Below, piece by piece: positions 36,644-45,452 of a DNA stretch of 57,282 nt; positions within the stretch are counted from its first letter, which is position 1, and the number at the start of each line of letters is the position of its first letter. Origin of the DNA: Gammaproteobacteria bacterium. Its GTDB lineage: Bacteria; Pseudomonadota; Gammaproteobacteria; Pseudomonadales; Pseudohongiellaceae. Made by a program: the position numbers and the translations under genes. Below the pieces are notes generated by a model. The model was not told the origin of the DNA. It made no database searches and saw only the letters and a program-made list of their open reading frames with translations. The DNA lies in assembly GCA_030427065.1 (NCBI GenBank), contig JAUHWU010000001.1:1-57282 (forward strand). The letters are read 5' to 3'.

Positions 36644-37426
36644 TTAAAACGAATCTTTCCATCCACGAATCGCGCCAAACACCTCTTCGGGAACATGTAA
36701 TTGTCGTCCACTGTGTTTATTCGCTGCGGCTATAATTTCCGGCTCCCCACATCGCAGGAAAGGATTGGTATCCAGCTCTGCTCTTATGCTGGTGGGGACG
36801 GTGGGAATACCCCTGCTGCGCTTTTCTTTTTCCTGCTCTACGCGCTGTGCCAATGTTTTGTTTTCAGGCGTTACCGCGCTGGCAAAAGCAAGATTTGCAA
36901 GAGTGTATTCATGAGCACAATAAACCAGGGTTTCAGCAGGTAAACGCGCAAGCTTCTGCAGTGATTCATGCATCATTGGGAAAGTGCCTTCGAAAACTCT
37001 GCCACAGCCGCCGGCAAACAGGGTGTCCCCACAGAATAGCACCGGGGTGTTGCTTTCCTCAGCTGCATTGAAATAGGCGATATGATCCAGTGTATGGCCT
37101 GGAATTTCCAGCACCTTGAATGTGTTACCCAGAATATTAATCTGGCTGCCTTCCCTGACAGTATGAGTCACGGCAGGAATATTCGCAGAGTCCGGCCCAT
37201 AAACCGGCACCTGGTAATTTTCCAGCAAGCGGTTAATGCCGCCGGTATGATCACCATGATGATGGGTAATGATAATGACGGCGAGGTTCAGGTTGTTTTC
37301 CTTCAAATAGTGAAGAACCGGCTCGGCATCACCTGGATCGACTATGCCGCAATCACAACTACCAGACTCCCTGAACAGCCAAAGATAGTTATCGTTAAAA
37401 GCCTGAATGGGGGTGACTTCCAGCAT
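36644..37426 (-). CDS. gloB: hydroxyacylglutathione hydrolase (glyoxalase II)
   Basis: GloB splits S-D-lactoylglutathione to lactate and glutathione, finishing methylglyoxal detoxification. The 260-residue metallo-beta-lactamase-fold protein has the two-metal motif THHHGDH (His55, His57, Asp59, His60), and the C-terminal glutathione-binding domain ends the protein. It is divergent from the methyltransferase gene by 100 nt, the usual gammaproteobacterial arrangement, and converges with the ABC cluster. Confidence 0.94.
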   Translation of the reverse strand: MLEVTPIQAFNDNYLWLFRESGSCDCGIVDPGDAEPVLHYLKENNLNLAVIIITHHHGDHTGGINRLLENYQVPVYGPDSANIPAVTHTVREGSQINILGNTFKVLEIPGHTLDHIAYFNAAEESNTPVLFCGDTLFAGGCGRVFEGTFPMMHESLQKLARLPAETLVYCAHEYTLANLAFASAVTPENKTLAQRVEQEKEKRSRGIPTVPTSIRAELDTNPFLRCGEPEIIAAANKHSGRQLHVPEEVFGAIRGWKDSF

Positions 37427-37526
37427 GGTATTGCCCTTTTTTTGTATAGTTGGTTTACGTTAATGATGGCACCGGTTTGGTCGCCAGCACAACGAGACTC
37501 AGGTATGATACCCAATTTGAACAACC

Positions 37527-38339
37527 ATGTCGGGCAGCAAGGTGATCTGGAAAAGTAACAGAGAAAATCTCGACAGTCCTGGCTTTTATGATGCCATGAG
37601 TCAGTGGTATGAAACCCCGCTTGGCATTCGTCTTCGCGAAGTTGAAATGTCTTTACTGGACCGTTGCCTGCCCAGGCGTTTTGGCTATCATCTGCTGCAA
37701 ATTGGCTGTGCCAATTTCCCGATGTATGAAAACAGCCCGGTAGGCCACAAATTTTCCATTACCCACAACAACAATCTTGCCGGACATGGTATTGCGGCCA
37801 GGGGAGAAGCGATGCCACTGACCAGCGAATCCGTTGATGTGGTCTTACTTCACCACGCCCTGGATTATTCTCCCTTCCAGCACCAGTTATTGCGAGAAGT
37901 ATCGCGTGTTCTTATTGCCGGAGGACACATCGTGATTGTGGGATTTAATCCGGTCAGCAGTTGGGGGCTTAGAACACGCTTACCTGGACATAAAATACAC
38001 CCCTGGAATGGACGGCTTTTAAGCACTTCACGTATATCGGACTGGCTGAAATTACTGGATTTCCAGATTGAGCAGGTACGCTATGGAGCCTATACGCTGC
38101 CAATCAACTCGCCGGGTGTTATCAAGTATTCAAGTTTACTTGAGCGTCTTGCATCACGCCTGAATTGGCCAACAGGTGGCGTTTACATGATTTCCGCCAG
38201 AAAGCAGGTATTACCTCTCACGCCTATTCAAACCTCATGGCGGGAATTTGCCAGCGCTAATGTCGGCATGCCTATTGCGGAAAATATTACTCGCGTTTCG
38301 AGAGACCTTGGGGCGGCCAGTAATGAAGAAAATTCCTGA
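37527..38339 (+). CDS. class I SAM-dependent methyltransferase
   Basis: A 270-residue methyltransferase-11-type protein. The SAM-binding motif region is degenerate ([14 protein letters not shown] near 50-63), and post-motif residues [15 protein letters not shown] (about 98-112) match the family. It sits between gloB and rnhA, a conserved location for an uncharacterised methyltransferase. The substrate is unknown. The rnhA ATG is 9 nt downstream, so they form an operon. Confidence 0.85.
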   Translation: MSGSKVIWKSNRENLDSPGFYDAMSQWYETPLGIRLREVEMSLLDRCLPRRFGYHLLQIGCANFPMYENSPVGHKFSITHNNNLAGHGIAARGEAMPLTSESVDVVLLHHALDYSPFQHQLLREVSRVLIAGGHIVIVGFNPVSSWGLRTRLPGHKIHPWNGRLLSTSRISDWLKLLDFQIEQVRYGAYTLPINSPGVIKYSSLLERLASRLNWPTGGVYMISARKQVLPLTPIQTSWREFASANVGMPIAENITRVSRDLGAASNEENS

Positions 38340-38347
38340 GTAATTCC

Positions 38348-38785
38348 ATGACAGATCAGATCAGGATTTATACAGATGGCGCTTGCAGGGGCAACCCCGG
38401 GCCGGGTGGATGGGGAGCGGTTCTCATGCACGGCGACAAGGTTAAAAAACTTTATGGCGGAGAAAAGGAAACCACCAATAACCGAATGGAATTAACCGCA
38501 GTGATCAAGGCACTGGAATGTATCAAGGGTACCAAATGGTCTTTGGAAATAACGTCTGATTCAAAGTATGTGCTGCAGGGCATAACTGAATGGATAGAAG
38601 GATGGAAGCGAAAGGGCTGGCGCAATGCCAGCAAAAAACCTGTTATGAATGCTGACCTCTGGCAGCGGCTGGACGAACTGGTACAGCCTTTTGAAATAAG
38701 CTGGCATTGGGTAAAAGGCCATAGCGGTCATCCGGAAAACGAAATGGCTGATCAATTGGCCAATCAGGGTATTGATGAATTGTGA
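38348..38785 (+). CDS. rnhA: ribonuclease HI
   Basis: RNase HI removes RNA from RNA-DNA hybrids, for instance at R-loops and primers. The 145-residue protein has all catalytic residues: Asp10 ([11 protein letters not shown]), Glu48 (NRMELT), Asp71 (TSDSKYV) and Asp135 (EMADQLA), with His125 in KGHSGH. The length is normal. dnaQ follows in the same direction by 62 nt. Confidence 0.97.
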   Translation: MTDQIRIYTDGACRGNPGPGGWGAVLMHGDKVKKLYGGEKETTNNRMELTAVIKALECIKGTKWSLEITSDSKYVLQGITEWIEGWKRKGWRNASKKPVMNADLWQRLDELVQPFEISWHWVKGHSGHPENEMADQLANQGIDEL

Positions 38786-38847
38786 TTAAGCCCTGGCCCG
38801 TTGATTCGGATAATTAACTTCAGACAAAATGAATAAATAGCGAAAAT

Positions 38848-39555
38848 ATGCGACAAATTGTACTTGACACGGAAACTACCGGACTGGACCCAGCCCAGGG
38901 GCACAAGATCATCGAAATTGGCTGTGTAGAACTGATCAACAGGAAGCTTACCGGCAATCATTTTCATGTATACATTAACCCACAAAGAGAAATTGAAGCT
39001 GCGGCGCTTGAAGTCCATGGCATTACAAACCATTTTCTCGCTGACAAGCCTTTGTTTAACGACATAGCTGAAAGTTTTGTTGAATTTGTTAGCGGTGCCG
39101 AGCTGGTTATCCATAATGCCCCTTTTGATATTGGCTTCCTGGATCATGAACTGGCAGCGTTGAATAAAGGCTACAAGCCAATGCAGGATTATTGCCAAAT
39201 TCTGGATTCCCTGGTGATGGCCAGGAAAAAACATCCCGGACAGAAGAACAATCTTGATGCCTTGTGCAAGCGCTACATGGTAGATAATACCCAGCGTGAC
39301 CTCCACGGTGCCTTGCTTGATGCGGAAATTCTTGCTGACGTCTATTTGATGATGACCGGCGGTCAGTCGAGCTTTTCCCTGGTGGAGGAAGAGAGTTCCG
39401 AAAAACGCTCTGCCCAGCAATTAAAGCGACTTTCTGTGCAGCGCAAGCCTTTAAAAATTATCAGGGCAACCCAGGATGAAGTTTCAGCGCATGAGGCTCG
39501 ACTAATGGAAATTGACAAAGCAGCAGAAAATGGATGTTTGTGGTTAAAAAATTAA
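38848..39555 (+). CDS. dnaQ: DNA polymerase III epsilon subunit (proofreading exonuclease)
   Basis: The 3'-5' exonuclease of the replicative polymerase core. The 235-residue protein has the DEDDh signature: Asp7 and Glu9 in LDTETTG, Asp in HNAPFDIGFLDHE (Exo II), and His/Asp in HGALLDAEILADVYL (Exo III). The C-terminal segment contains the polymerase-binding tail. The stop codon is immediately followed by the structured leader of nhaD. Confidence 0.95.
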   Translation: MRQIVLDTETTGLDPAQGHKIIEIGCVELINRKLTGNHFHVYINPQREIEAAALEVHGITNHFLADKPLFNDIAESFVEFVSGAELVIHNAPFDIGFLDHELAALNKGYKPMQDYCQILDSLVMARKKHPGQKNNLDALCKRYMVDNTQRDLHGALLDAEILADVYLMMTGGQSSFSLVEEESSEKRSAQQLKRLSVQRKPLKIIRATQDEVSAHEARLMEIDKAAENGCLWLKN

Positions 39556-39556
39556 C

Positions 39557-39664
39557 GCTTAGAGGCTTTGCTATTTCTTGAAGTAGGGTGCGCTCGTGCA
39601 TATAAACCTTGTCCTTCTCTACATATGTAATCCCATACAAAGCTTTGAATTCCAACCTCTAAGC
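39557..39664 (+). promoter_or_regulatory. structured leader of nhaD, candidate riboswitch
   Basis: GCTTAGAG (39557-39564) pairs with CTCTAAGC (39657-39664). Immediately inside, GCTTTG (39565-39570) pairs with CAAAGC (39638-39643), leaving a 13-nt bulge on the 3' side. The 67-nt interior contains further short complementary pieces (GTAGGG, TGCGC...GTGCA, TAATCCC). The closing stem ends 6 nt before the AGGA of the nhaD ribosome-binding site. A long helix enclosing an ordered interior directly ahead of a Na+/H+ antiporter gene fits a cis-regulatory RNA. The ligand, if any, is unknown. Confidence 0.45.
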
Positions 39665-39678
39665 TATTAGGAATCACT

Positions 39679-41028
39679 ATGGAAGTGTTAGAAATGGATA
39701 CCGCCATGATGGTATCTGGCATCATTCTTGTAATAACCTTTGTGGGAATCTTTACCGAAGGTGTACACGGTTTTCACCGTGCAAAATTTGCTCTTGGTGG
39801 CGCCGGTGCAATGGTGTTGGCAGGACAGTATTTTGGCTTTTACAGCCCTGATTTGGCGATAGAATCTATCGACTGGAATGTAATATTCCTGTTAGGTGCG
39901 ATGATGACTGTCGTGGCTATCATGATCCCAACCGGGGGCTTCCAGATGCTGGCATATCGTATTGCCGATTTCAGTAAGGGACGTCTGTTCCTGCTGCTGG
40001 CGATGATGGGCACACTGGTCACCGTTTTATCACTGCTGCTGGACAACGTAACCACGGTGGTTATTTTCGGTCCACTGATTATTCTTATCTGTCAGTCGAT
40101 GAAAGTTAACCCGATTCCCTATCTTCTGGCTGCCGCCTTGCTGTCCGACACCGGTGGTGTGGCTACGCTGGTAGGTGACCCCCCCAATCTGATGATTGGT
40201 TCTGCTGCAGGCATCGACTTTAACACATTCTTCTACCATATGGGCGGTATTGTCTTTGTGGCCTGGGTAGCGACACTATTTGCTCTGAAGTTTATCTTCA
40301 AGAAAGAGCTGTCTCAGAAGCCAGTCTTACAGGACTTCAGTCAGCAGGAAGAAATGAAAGACCCTTATACCTGGAAAGTTTCCCTGATTGTTCTGGGCAT
40401 CATGGTCGTCGGCTTTATCATGCACAGAACCCTGCATTGGGAAGCCTGGTTTGTTGCCGGCATGGGCCTGACCTTACTGGTATTTTTCGGTAAAGACGTT
40501 GATATGGATGAACATTTTGCTGACGTCGAGCTGACCTTGCTGATGTTTTTCTTGGCCCTGTTTATAATCGTTGGTGGTGTGGAACACAGTCACTTTCTTG
40601 AGTACATTGGACAGTTTATTTTGCCGTTTGTTCGCGAGGATCTCCTGACTGCTGCAATCCTGTTGATGTGGGTAGCCGCGATTATGTCAGCCTTTATTGA
40701 CAACATCCCGTTCACTGCAGCCATGATTCCAATTATTCTGGGTCTTGAGCAGCAGGGAGTAAATGTTAATGCACTGTGGTGGGCACTGGCAGCCGGCGTT
40801 GGTATGGGCGGTAATGGAAGTCACCTGGGCTCAACAGCCAATGTCTTCATTGTGACTATTTCAGAAAAACTGGCCAAAGATGAAGGTGATCCGAGTCTCG
40901 CTATTACACCGGGGCTTTGGTTCAGGAAAGGTGCACCAATCATGGTACTGACACTGATTATTTGTTCCATCATCATGACAACGTTTTTCGGTTTTTACAG
41001 CAACCCAAGTGCAGCAATTGGCCTGTAG
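39679..41028 (+). CDS. nhaD: Na+/H+ antiporter NhaD
   Basis: A 449-residue inner-membrane antiporter with about 12 hydrophobic segments. NhaD exports Na+ or Li+ in exchange for protons and is typical of halotolerant or marine bacteria. Family segments include LLDNVTTVVIFGPLI and GVATLVGDPPNLMIGSAA (ion-transporter superfamily), and AAGVGMGGNGSHLGSTANVF near residue 375. The ATG has AGGA at 39670-39673. The leader upstream looks structured and a terminator follows. Confidence 0.93.
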   Translation: MEVLEMDTAMMVSGIILVITFVGIFTEGVHGFHRAKFALGGAGAMVLAGQYFGFYSPDLAIESIDWNVIFLLGAMMTVVAIMIPTGGFQMLAYRIADFSKGRLFLLLAMMGTLVTVLSLLLDNVTTVVIFGPLIILICQSMKVNPIPYLLAAALLSDTGGVATLVGDPPNLMIGSAAGIDFNTFFYHMGGIVFVAWVATLFALKFIFKKELSQKPVLQDFSQQEEMKDPYTWKVSLIVLGIMVVGFIMHRTLHWEAWFVAGMGLTLLVFFGKDVDMDEHFADVELTLLMFFLALFIIVGGVEHSHFLEYIGQFILPFVREDLLTAAILLMWVAAIMSAFIDNIPFTAAMIPIILGLEQQGVNVNALWWALAAGVGMGGNGSHLGSTANVFIVTISEKLAKDEGDPSLAITPGLWFRKGAPIMVLTLIICSIIMTTFFGFYSNPSAAIGL

Positions 41029-41116
41029 TGCTAAAGTAGAAAAGCGCATTTTTGTAGTTAGAGCATCTAAATAATTACATGACATAGTGGCATTTGTGTT
41101 AGCCGGGAAAATCAGA

Positions 41117-41150
41117 GGATCTGTCGTTTTACGACAGATTCTTTTTCTTT
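41117..41150 (+). terminator. rho-independent terminator of nhaD
   Basis: Ten base pairs from G41117 to C41141 (core TCTGTCG/CGACAGA) close a TTTTA loop, followed by TTTTTCTTT. This is a strong intrinsic terminator about 90 nt after the nhaD stop. Confidence 0.8.
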
Positions 41151-41222
41151 ATAGTATATTCGTGTCTATATATTTAGTGGTTATCTGGGCAATATCAGTG
41201 CCTGCAACTTTCTGGAGTATTA

Positions 41223-42278
41223 ATGTTGGAATTCATCTCTGAATACGGACTTTTTCTGGCCAAAACCCTTACAGTGGTTGGTGCTGTGCTCATCATCATG
41301 TCAGCAGCCTTAGCCAATGCCATCAAACAAAAGAAAGAAGGCAAAGGGGCAATTACGGTTACCCATCTCAATAAGGAACTCGATCATTTAAGTGATGCAA
41401 TCAAAAATGTTGTCGAAAATGAGCAGTATCTGAAAGAAGCAGCCAAGGCCGAAAAGAAAAAGCAGAAACAGGAAAAGAAGGCTCTCAAAAAGGCTGGCAA
41501 TGCTGAAGATGAAAAAATGCGTCTTTATGTTATCGATTTTGATGGCGACCCAAAAGCCAGTCAGGTTGAGGAACTACGCCAATCTATCACTGCGGTTCTG
41601 GCTATGGCTCGTGAAGGCAAGGATGAAGTCCTGCTGCGTCTGGAAAGCCCTGGCGGCATGGTTCACGCCTATGGACTGGCAGCGTCTCAGTTGCATCGCG
41701 TGCGCAGTAAAAATATACCGCTAACCATCTGTGTAGATAAAGTCGCAGCAAGTGGTGGTTACATGATGGCCTGTGTAGCCAGTCAACTAATTGCTGCGCC
41801 TTTTGCCTATATAGGCTCCATTGGCGTACTGGTCCAGATCCCCAATTTTCACCGCTTGCTGAAAGAAAAGAATGTCGACTATGAAATGGTGACCGCAGGA
41901 GAATACAAGAGAACCTTGACCATGTTTGGGGAAAACACAGATCAGGGCCGACAGAAGATGCTCGAGGACGTAAAAGAAGTCCACGACTTGTTCAAGGATT
42001 TTATCAGGGAGTCACGTCCAGCCATGGATATCGAGAAACTGGCTACCGGTGAAACCTGGCTGGGCAGTCGTGCCCTTACATTAGGCCTGGTGGATGCGGT
42101 AGGGACCAGTGATGAGTATATTATTAATGCCTGCAAGGACGCCGACGTGTACCACGTGGTATATGAGAAGAAAAAGAATATTGCGGATAAATTGGGCAGA
42201 ATCATTGAGTCCAGCCTCGACAATACAGTGATGCGCTGGCTGCACCGGGGTAAAAGCAAGGACGAGCTGTATTCCTGA
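41223..42278 (+). CDS. sohB: inner-membrane serine protease SohB
   Basis: A 351-residue S49-family protease. It has an N-terminal transmembrane helix (about 8-32), a lysine-rich coiled-coil linker (about 68-92), and the protease domain. The catalytic dyad is Ser177 (VAASGGY) and Lys229 (AGEYKRTLTMFG), in close register with E. coli SohB. It is thought to cut membrane or periplasmic peptides. Reads towards the sulfite-reductase operon on the other strand. Confidence 0.94.
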   Translation: MLEFISEYGLFLAKTLTVVGAVLIIMSAALANAIKQKKEGKGAITVTHLNKELDHLSDAIKNVVENEQYLKEAAKAEKKKQKQEKKALKKAGNAEDEKMRLYVIDFDGDPKASQVEELRQSITAVLAMAREGKDEVLLRLESPGGMVHAYGLAASQLHRVRSKNIPLTICVDKVAASGGYMMACVASQLIAAPFAYIGSIGVLVQIPNFHRLLKEKNVDYEMVTAGEYKRTLTMFGENTDQGRQKMLEDVKEVHDLFKDFIRESRPAMDIEKLATGETWLGSRALTLGLVDAVGTSDEYIINACKDADVYHVVYEKKKNIADKLGRIIESSLDNTVMRWLHRGKSKDELYS

Positions 42279-42299
42279 TTAAGTCTATTAACTGAAAAG

Positions 42300-42800
42300 T
42301 TAGCGGCGTCGAAACAGGGGCAGGGGTTCTTCTACTGTACTCATATAGCTGGTGGAAAACTCATTGAAGGCCGCCAATGCTTGCTCCACTTTCACCCCGT
42401 CAGCCAGGTCAAAACTGTTGATACCACATTTTTTCATATAGAAAAGCTGGTCACGCAAGACATCACCAATGGCGCGAATTTCACCCTGATAATTCAGACG
42501 TTCCCGCAGGATTGCTGCGGCTGAAAAAGCTCTGCCATCCCTGAAAACAGGGAAATTAAGGCATATTAATGGCAGGTCAATGACGTCATTGGCAAGTTCA
42601 TAGGGATCATCGTCGGAATCTACACATACAGCAACTGCTTTGCCCGATTCCATCAGGGAATCCTTATGCTCCTGCCATAAGGCAAAGGGCACAACGATAT
42701 GGCTCGATTCATCGGAAAGGGCCGTGTTTAAGTCAACATCCTTTGCCAACAGGCTCCAGGGGTTATCAACAACCTGTCCGTCTTTAATCAGCGTTGGCAT
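42300..42800 (-). CDS. DUF934 protein, partner of nitrite/sulfite reductase
   Basis: A 166-residue member of the DUF934 family, which is almost always next to the sirohaem nitrite/sulfite reductase and is thought to support assimilatory sulfur reduction. Features are YELANDVIDLPLICLNFPVF and GRAFSAAAILRERLNYQGEI. I chose ATG 42800, which gives MPTLIKDGQ; the longer reading to 42887 is a shadow within the reductase gene. It overlaps the reductase reading frame by 17 bp, so the two are translationally coupled. The exact role is unknown. Confidence 0.85.
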   Translation of the reverse strand: MPTLIKDGQVVDNPWSLLAKDVDLNTALSDESSHIVVPFALWQEHKDSLMESGKAVAVCVDSDDDPYELANDVIDLPLICLNFPVFRDGRAFSAAAILRERLNYQGEIRAIGDVLRDQLFYMKKCGINSFDLADGVKVEQALAAFNEFSTSYMSTVEEPLPLFRRR

Positions 42801-44442
42801 ACACTTTTTCCTTATAGGGATCCATACCGATACGATTGTAGGTAGCAAGAAAGCTTTCGTCAGCCTGGCGGTTTTCCAGGTAGACATTAATGATTTTGTC
42901 TATCACATCGGGCATTTCAGCCTGGGCAAATGAGGGCCCCAGCACCTTACCCAGTGATGTGTCTCTGTCTGAAGAACCACCCAGTGTCACCTGATAAAAT
43001 TCTGAGCCTTTTTTGTCGACCCCCAGGATGCCTATATTACCAACATGGTGGTGTCCACAGGCATTCATGCAGCCAGAAATGTTCAATGTGATCTCGCCAA
43101 TGTTTTTCTGAATATCGAAGTCTTCAAAGCGGCGCTGGATTGATTCAGCTATGGGTATCGACTTTGCATTAGCCAGAGAACAGAAGTCGCCACCGGGGCA
43201 GCAGACGATGTCGTTAAGCAGGCCAAGATAGGGAGTGGCCAGCGATTCTTTCTTGCAGGCCAGATAGACCGCATACAAGTCCTGCAAACGCACATCGGTA
43301 AGCACCAGGTTTTGCTCATGGGTAACACGTACTTCACCAAAGCTGTATTTGTCAGCCAGATCAGCAACAAATTCCATCTGGGTGTCTGTAATATCACCAG
43401 GGGCAACACCGGTTTCTTTGAGGCAAAGGGAAACAATGCGGTAACCTGGCTTTTTGTGTAGAGCGACATTGCGTTCCAGCCAGTGACTGAATAAGAGGTC
43501 GCTTGCAGCGGCGTCTTCAATCGCCTGATCGATGTCATCAAGATCCTGATAATCAGGATCTGTAAAAAATACCCTGCAACGCGCCACTTCTTCATGAGTC
43601 AAAGTAGCAGGGCCGTCCTTGTCGTGAAGCCATTCAGCTTCGACTTTATCCCGAAATGCGTCGACCCCAATTTCCTTCACCAGAATCTTGATACGTGCCT
43701 TGTATTTATTGTCACGTCGACCGAAACGGTTATAGACCCGCATGATGGCATCAAGATAGGTAAGCAGATGTTGCCAGGGCAGGAATTCACAGATTGTTGC
43801 GCCTATTACCGGAGTACGGCCCAAGCCTCCACCGACCAGCACTTGAAAACCAATCTCTCCCTTGTCATTTTTCTTGATATAAAGGCCAATATCATGGACC
43901 TGGGTAGCGGCCTGGTCATTGGGCGTGCCGCAAACAGCAATCTTGAATTTACGCGGCAAGTAAGCAAATTCCGGGTGAAATGATGACCACTGGCGAATAA
44001 TTTCACACCATGGACGACTGTCTTCAATTTCATCTACGGCAACACCGGCAAACTGGTCGGTTGTAGTATTTCGAATACAGTTACCACTGGTCTGGATGGC
44101 ATGCATCTCCACTTCAGCCAGTTCCGCTAAAAGATCTGGCACCTGCTCGAGAACAGGCCAGTTGTACTGAATATTTTGACGAGTAGAAAAATGCGCATAG
44201 CCCTTGTCATAATCTCTGGCGATGGAAGCAAGTTTGCGCAATTGACGCGACGATAGACAGCCATAGGGAATAGCGACACGCAGCATTGGTGCGAGCCGCT
44301 GGATATACAGGCCATTTTGCAAACGCAGTGGTAAAAATTGCTCGCTGGTCAATTCGCCAGCCAGAAAGCGCCGGGTCTGGTCACGGAACTGCACAATTCT
44401 ATCCTGCAGCATTTGTTTGTCGTAGTTATCGTAAATATACAT
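42784..44442 (-). CDS. cysI: nitrite/sulfite reductase hemoprotein (CysI-like)
   Basis: A 552-residue sirohaem/[4Fe-4S] enzyme that reduces sulfite to sulfide (or nitrite to ammonia) by six electrons. The cluster ligands are Cys415 and Cys421 (CPGGDFC) and Cys458 and Cys462 (CMNAC). Two ferredoxin-like half domains repeat (FSTRQNIQYNW and VTHEQNLVLTD). This is the single-subunit type used in Pseudomonas sulfate assimilation, paired with DUF934; sulfite is therefore the likelier substrate. ATG 44442 has AGGA nearby. No cysH or cysJ is in the window. Confidence 0.9.
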   Translation of the reverse strand: MYIYDNYDKQMLQDRIVQFRDQTRRFLAGELTSEQFLPLRLQNGLYIQRLAPMLRVAIPYGCLSSRQLRKLASIARDYDKGYAHFSTRQNIQYNWPVLEQVPDLLAELAEVEMHAIQTSGNCIRNTTTDQFAGVAVDEIEDSRPWCEIIRQWSSFHPEFAYLPRKFKIAVCGTPNDQAATQVHDIGLYIKKNDKGEIGFQVLVGGGLGRTPVIGATICEFLPWQHLLTYLDAIMRVYNRFGRRDNKYKARIKILVKEIGVDAFRDKVEAEWLHDKDGPATLTHEEVARCRVFFTDPDYQDLDDIDQAIEDAAASDLLFSHWLERNVALHKKPGYRIVSLCLKETGVAPGDITDTQMEFVADLADKYSFGEVRVTHEQNLVLTDVRLQDLYAVYLACKKESLATPYLGLLNDIVCCPGGDFCSLANAKSIPIAESIQRRFEDFDIQKNIGEITLNISGCMNACGHHHVGNIGILGVDKKGSEFYQVTLGGSSDRDTSLGKVLGPSFAQAEMPDVIDKIINVYLENRQADESFLATYNRIGMDPYKEKVYANAD

Positions 44443-44602
44443 TTACTGGTCCTGGTATCCTTAACTGCAATAATGCCTCTGTTGCCTTCATCACCTTTTT
44501 ACTGTGCTCTGGAAGACCGCAAAGGATGAATTTCAAGGCACGCGATGATACTACGTGACAAGATTTAGCGCTATGGGTAAGTCCATGAAATTCTTTAATA
44601 AA

Positions 44603-44617
44603 CATACACTGTGTATG
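44603..44617. promoter_or_regulatory. palindromic site between the small ORF and cysI
   Basis: CATACAC-T-GTGTATG is a perfect 15-bp palindrome lying 160 nt upstream of the cysI start. It is a plausible dimer-binding operator. It does not fit the LexA box spacing, and I do not recognise the regulator. Confidence 0.4.
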
Positions 44618-44629
44618 GTCTTTTTTGCT

Positions 44630-44758
44630 TTATAACATCACTTGTTCCACAATATGATCCTTGCTCTTGATTACTGACGTATAGTCACCATATAGAATGG
44701 CTTCGGGAGTGATTTCGACGGTATTTTCATCAGTGACTTCCAGAGCAACAACGGCCAT
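44630..44758 (-). CDS. small ORF, 42 residues, unknown
   Basis: An ORF from ATG 44758 to TAA at 44630-44632, on the cysI strand and 187 nt upstream of cysI. The peptide begins MAVVALEVTDENTVEITPEA and ends VEQVML. It reads like a real protein (balanced acidic and hydrophobic residues, no rare-codon clusters), and the frame stays open upstream to an in-frame GTG that would add nine residues (MQRWKKRLI). The ribosome-binding site is weak (GGAAAAAG). It may be a leader peptide or small protein of the sulfite-reductase operon. No homologue is known to me. Confidence 0.35.
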   Translation of the reverse strand: MAVVALEVTDENTVEITPEAILYGDYTSVIKSKDHIVEQVML

Positions 44759-44811
44759 AATCAGCCGCTTTTTCCAACGCTGCACACGGCTAAACGGGAT
44801 AATAAATATTC

Positions 44812-45393
44812 ATGATAGACATTACAGATTCAGGCCAGACATATCTAAAACAACTCCTTGATAAACAAGATTGTGAAGGAATCGCAATACGCGTATTCGT
44901 GCTTGATGGCGGCACGCCCAAGGCGGAAACCTGCATTGCTTTTTGCAGACCCGGAGAAGAAGAAGCTGATGATGAATTATTTAAATACAATGGCTTTAAC
45001 GCTTTCATTGAAGCTAAAAGCAAAAAATATCTTGAAGAAGCGGTTGTAGACTTCGCCAAAGACAGCATGGGCGGACAGCTAACCATTCGTGCCCCCAACT
45101 CACGTATGCCAAAAATATCAGAGGACAGTTCACTGGAAGATCGTATTAATTATATTCTCTATAACGAGATCAATCCGGGTCTGGCAGCCCATGGTGGATT
45201 CATTTCCCTGGAAGAAGTAACTGAAGATGCCATTGTCGTTTTACGTTTCGGTGGTGGTTGCCAGGGCTGTGGTATGGTTGATGTGACCTTGAAGGACGGT
45301 GTTGAAAAATCCCTGATGGAACAGCTACCCCAGATCAAGGAGATCAGGGATGTAACAGACCACACAGTGCAGGAAAACGCTTACTATAAATAA
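44812..45393 (+). CDS. nfuA: Fe-S biogenesis protein NfuA
   Basis: A 193-residue iron-sulfur carrier protein that delivers [4Fe-4S] clusters, important under oxidative stress or iron starvation. The N-terminal degenerate A-type domain (about 1-95) has lost the usual cysteines, and the C-terminal Nfu domain carries the cluster-binding Cys150 and Cys153 (GGCQGCGM). This two-domain layout is diagnostic. It is divergent from the sulfite reductase unit, which itself needs Fe-S clusters. Confidence 0.95.
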   Translation: MIDITDSGQTYLKQLLDKQDCEGIAIRVFVLDGGTPKAETCIAFCRPGEEEADDELFKYNGFNAFIEAKSKKYLEEAVVDFAKDSMGGQLTIRAPNSRMPKISEDSSLEDRINYILYNEINPGLAAHGGFISLEEVTEDAIVVLRFGGGCQGCGMVDVTLKDGVEKSLMEQLPQIKEIRDVTDHTVQENAYYK

Positions 45394-45452
45394 GCGCAGC
45401 ATAATAACCACTGCAGTGTTTCAAACCACACAGTTATATAGCGATCATCAAC

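Noticed and set aside
38764-39420. 218-residue minus-strand ORF opposite dnaQ
   Set aside because: Antisense shadow of dnaQ, whose catalytic motifs are all intact.
42800-42887. Longer N-terminus for the DUF934 protein
   Set aside because: The extra residues are encoded inside the sulfite-reductase gene and do not resemble the family; ATG 42800 gives the normal start.
44603-44617. LexA (SOS) box
   Set aside because: The palindrome CATACACTGTGTATG lacks the CTGT-N8-ACAG arrangement of gammaproteobacterial LexA sites.
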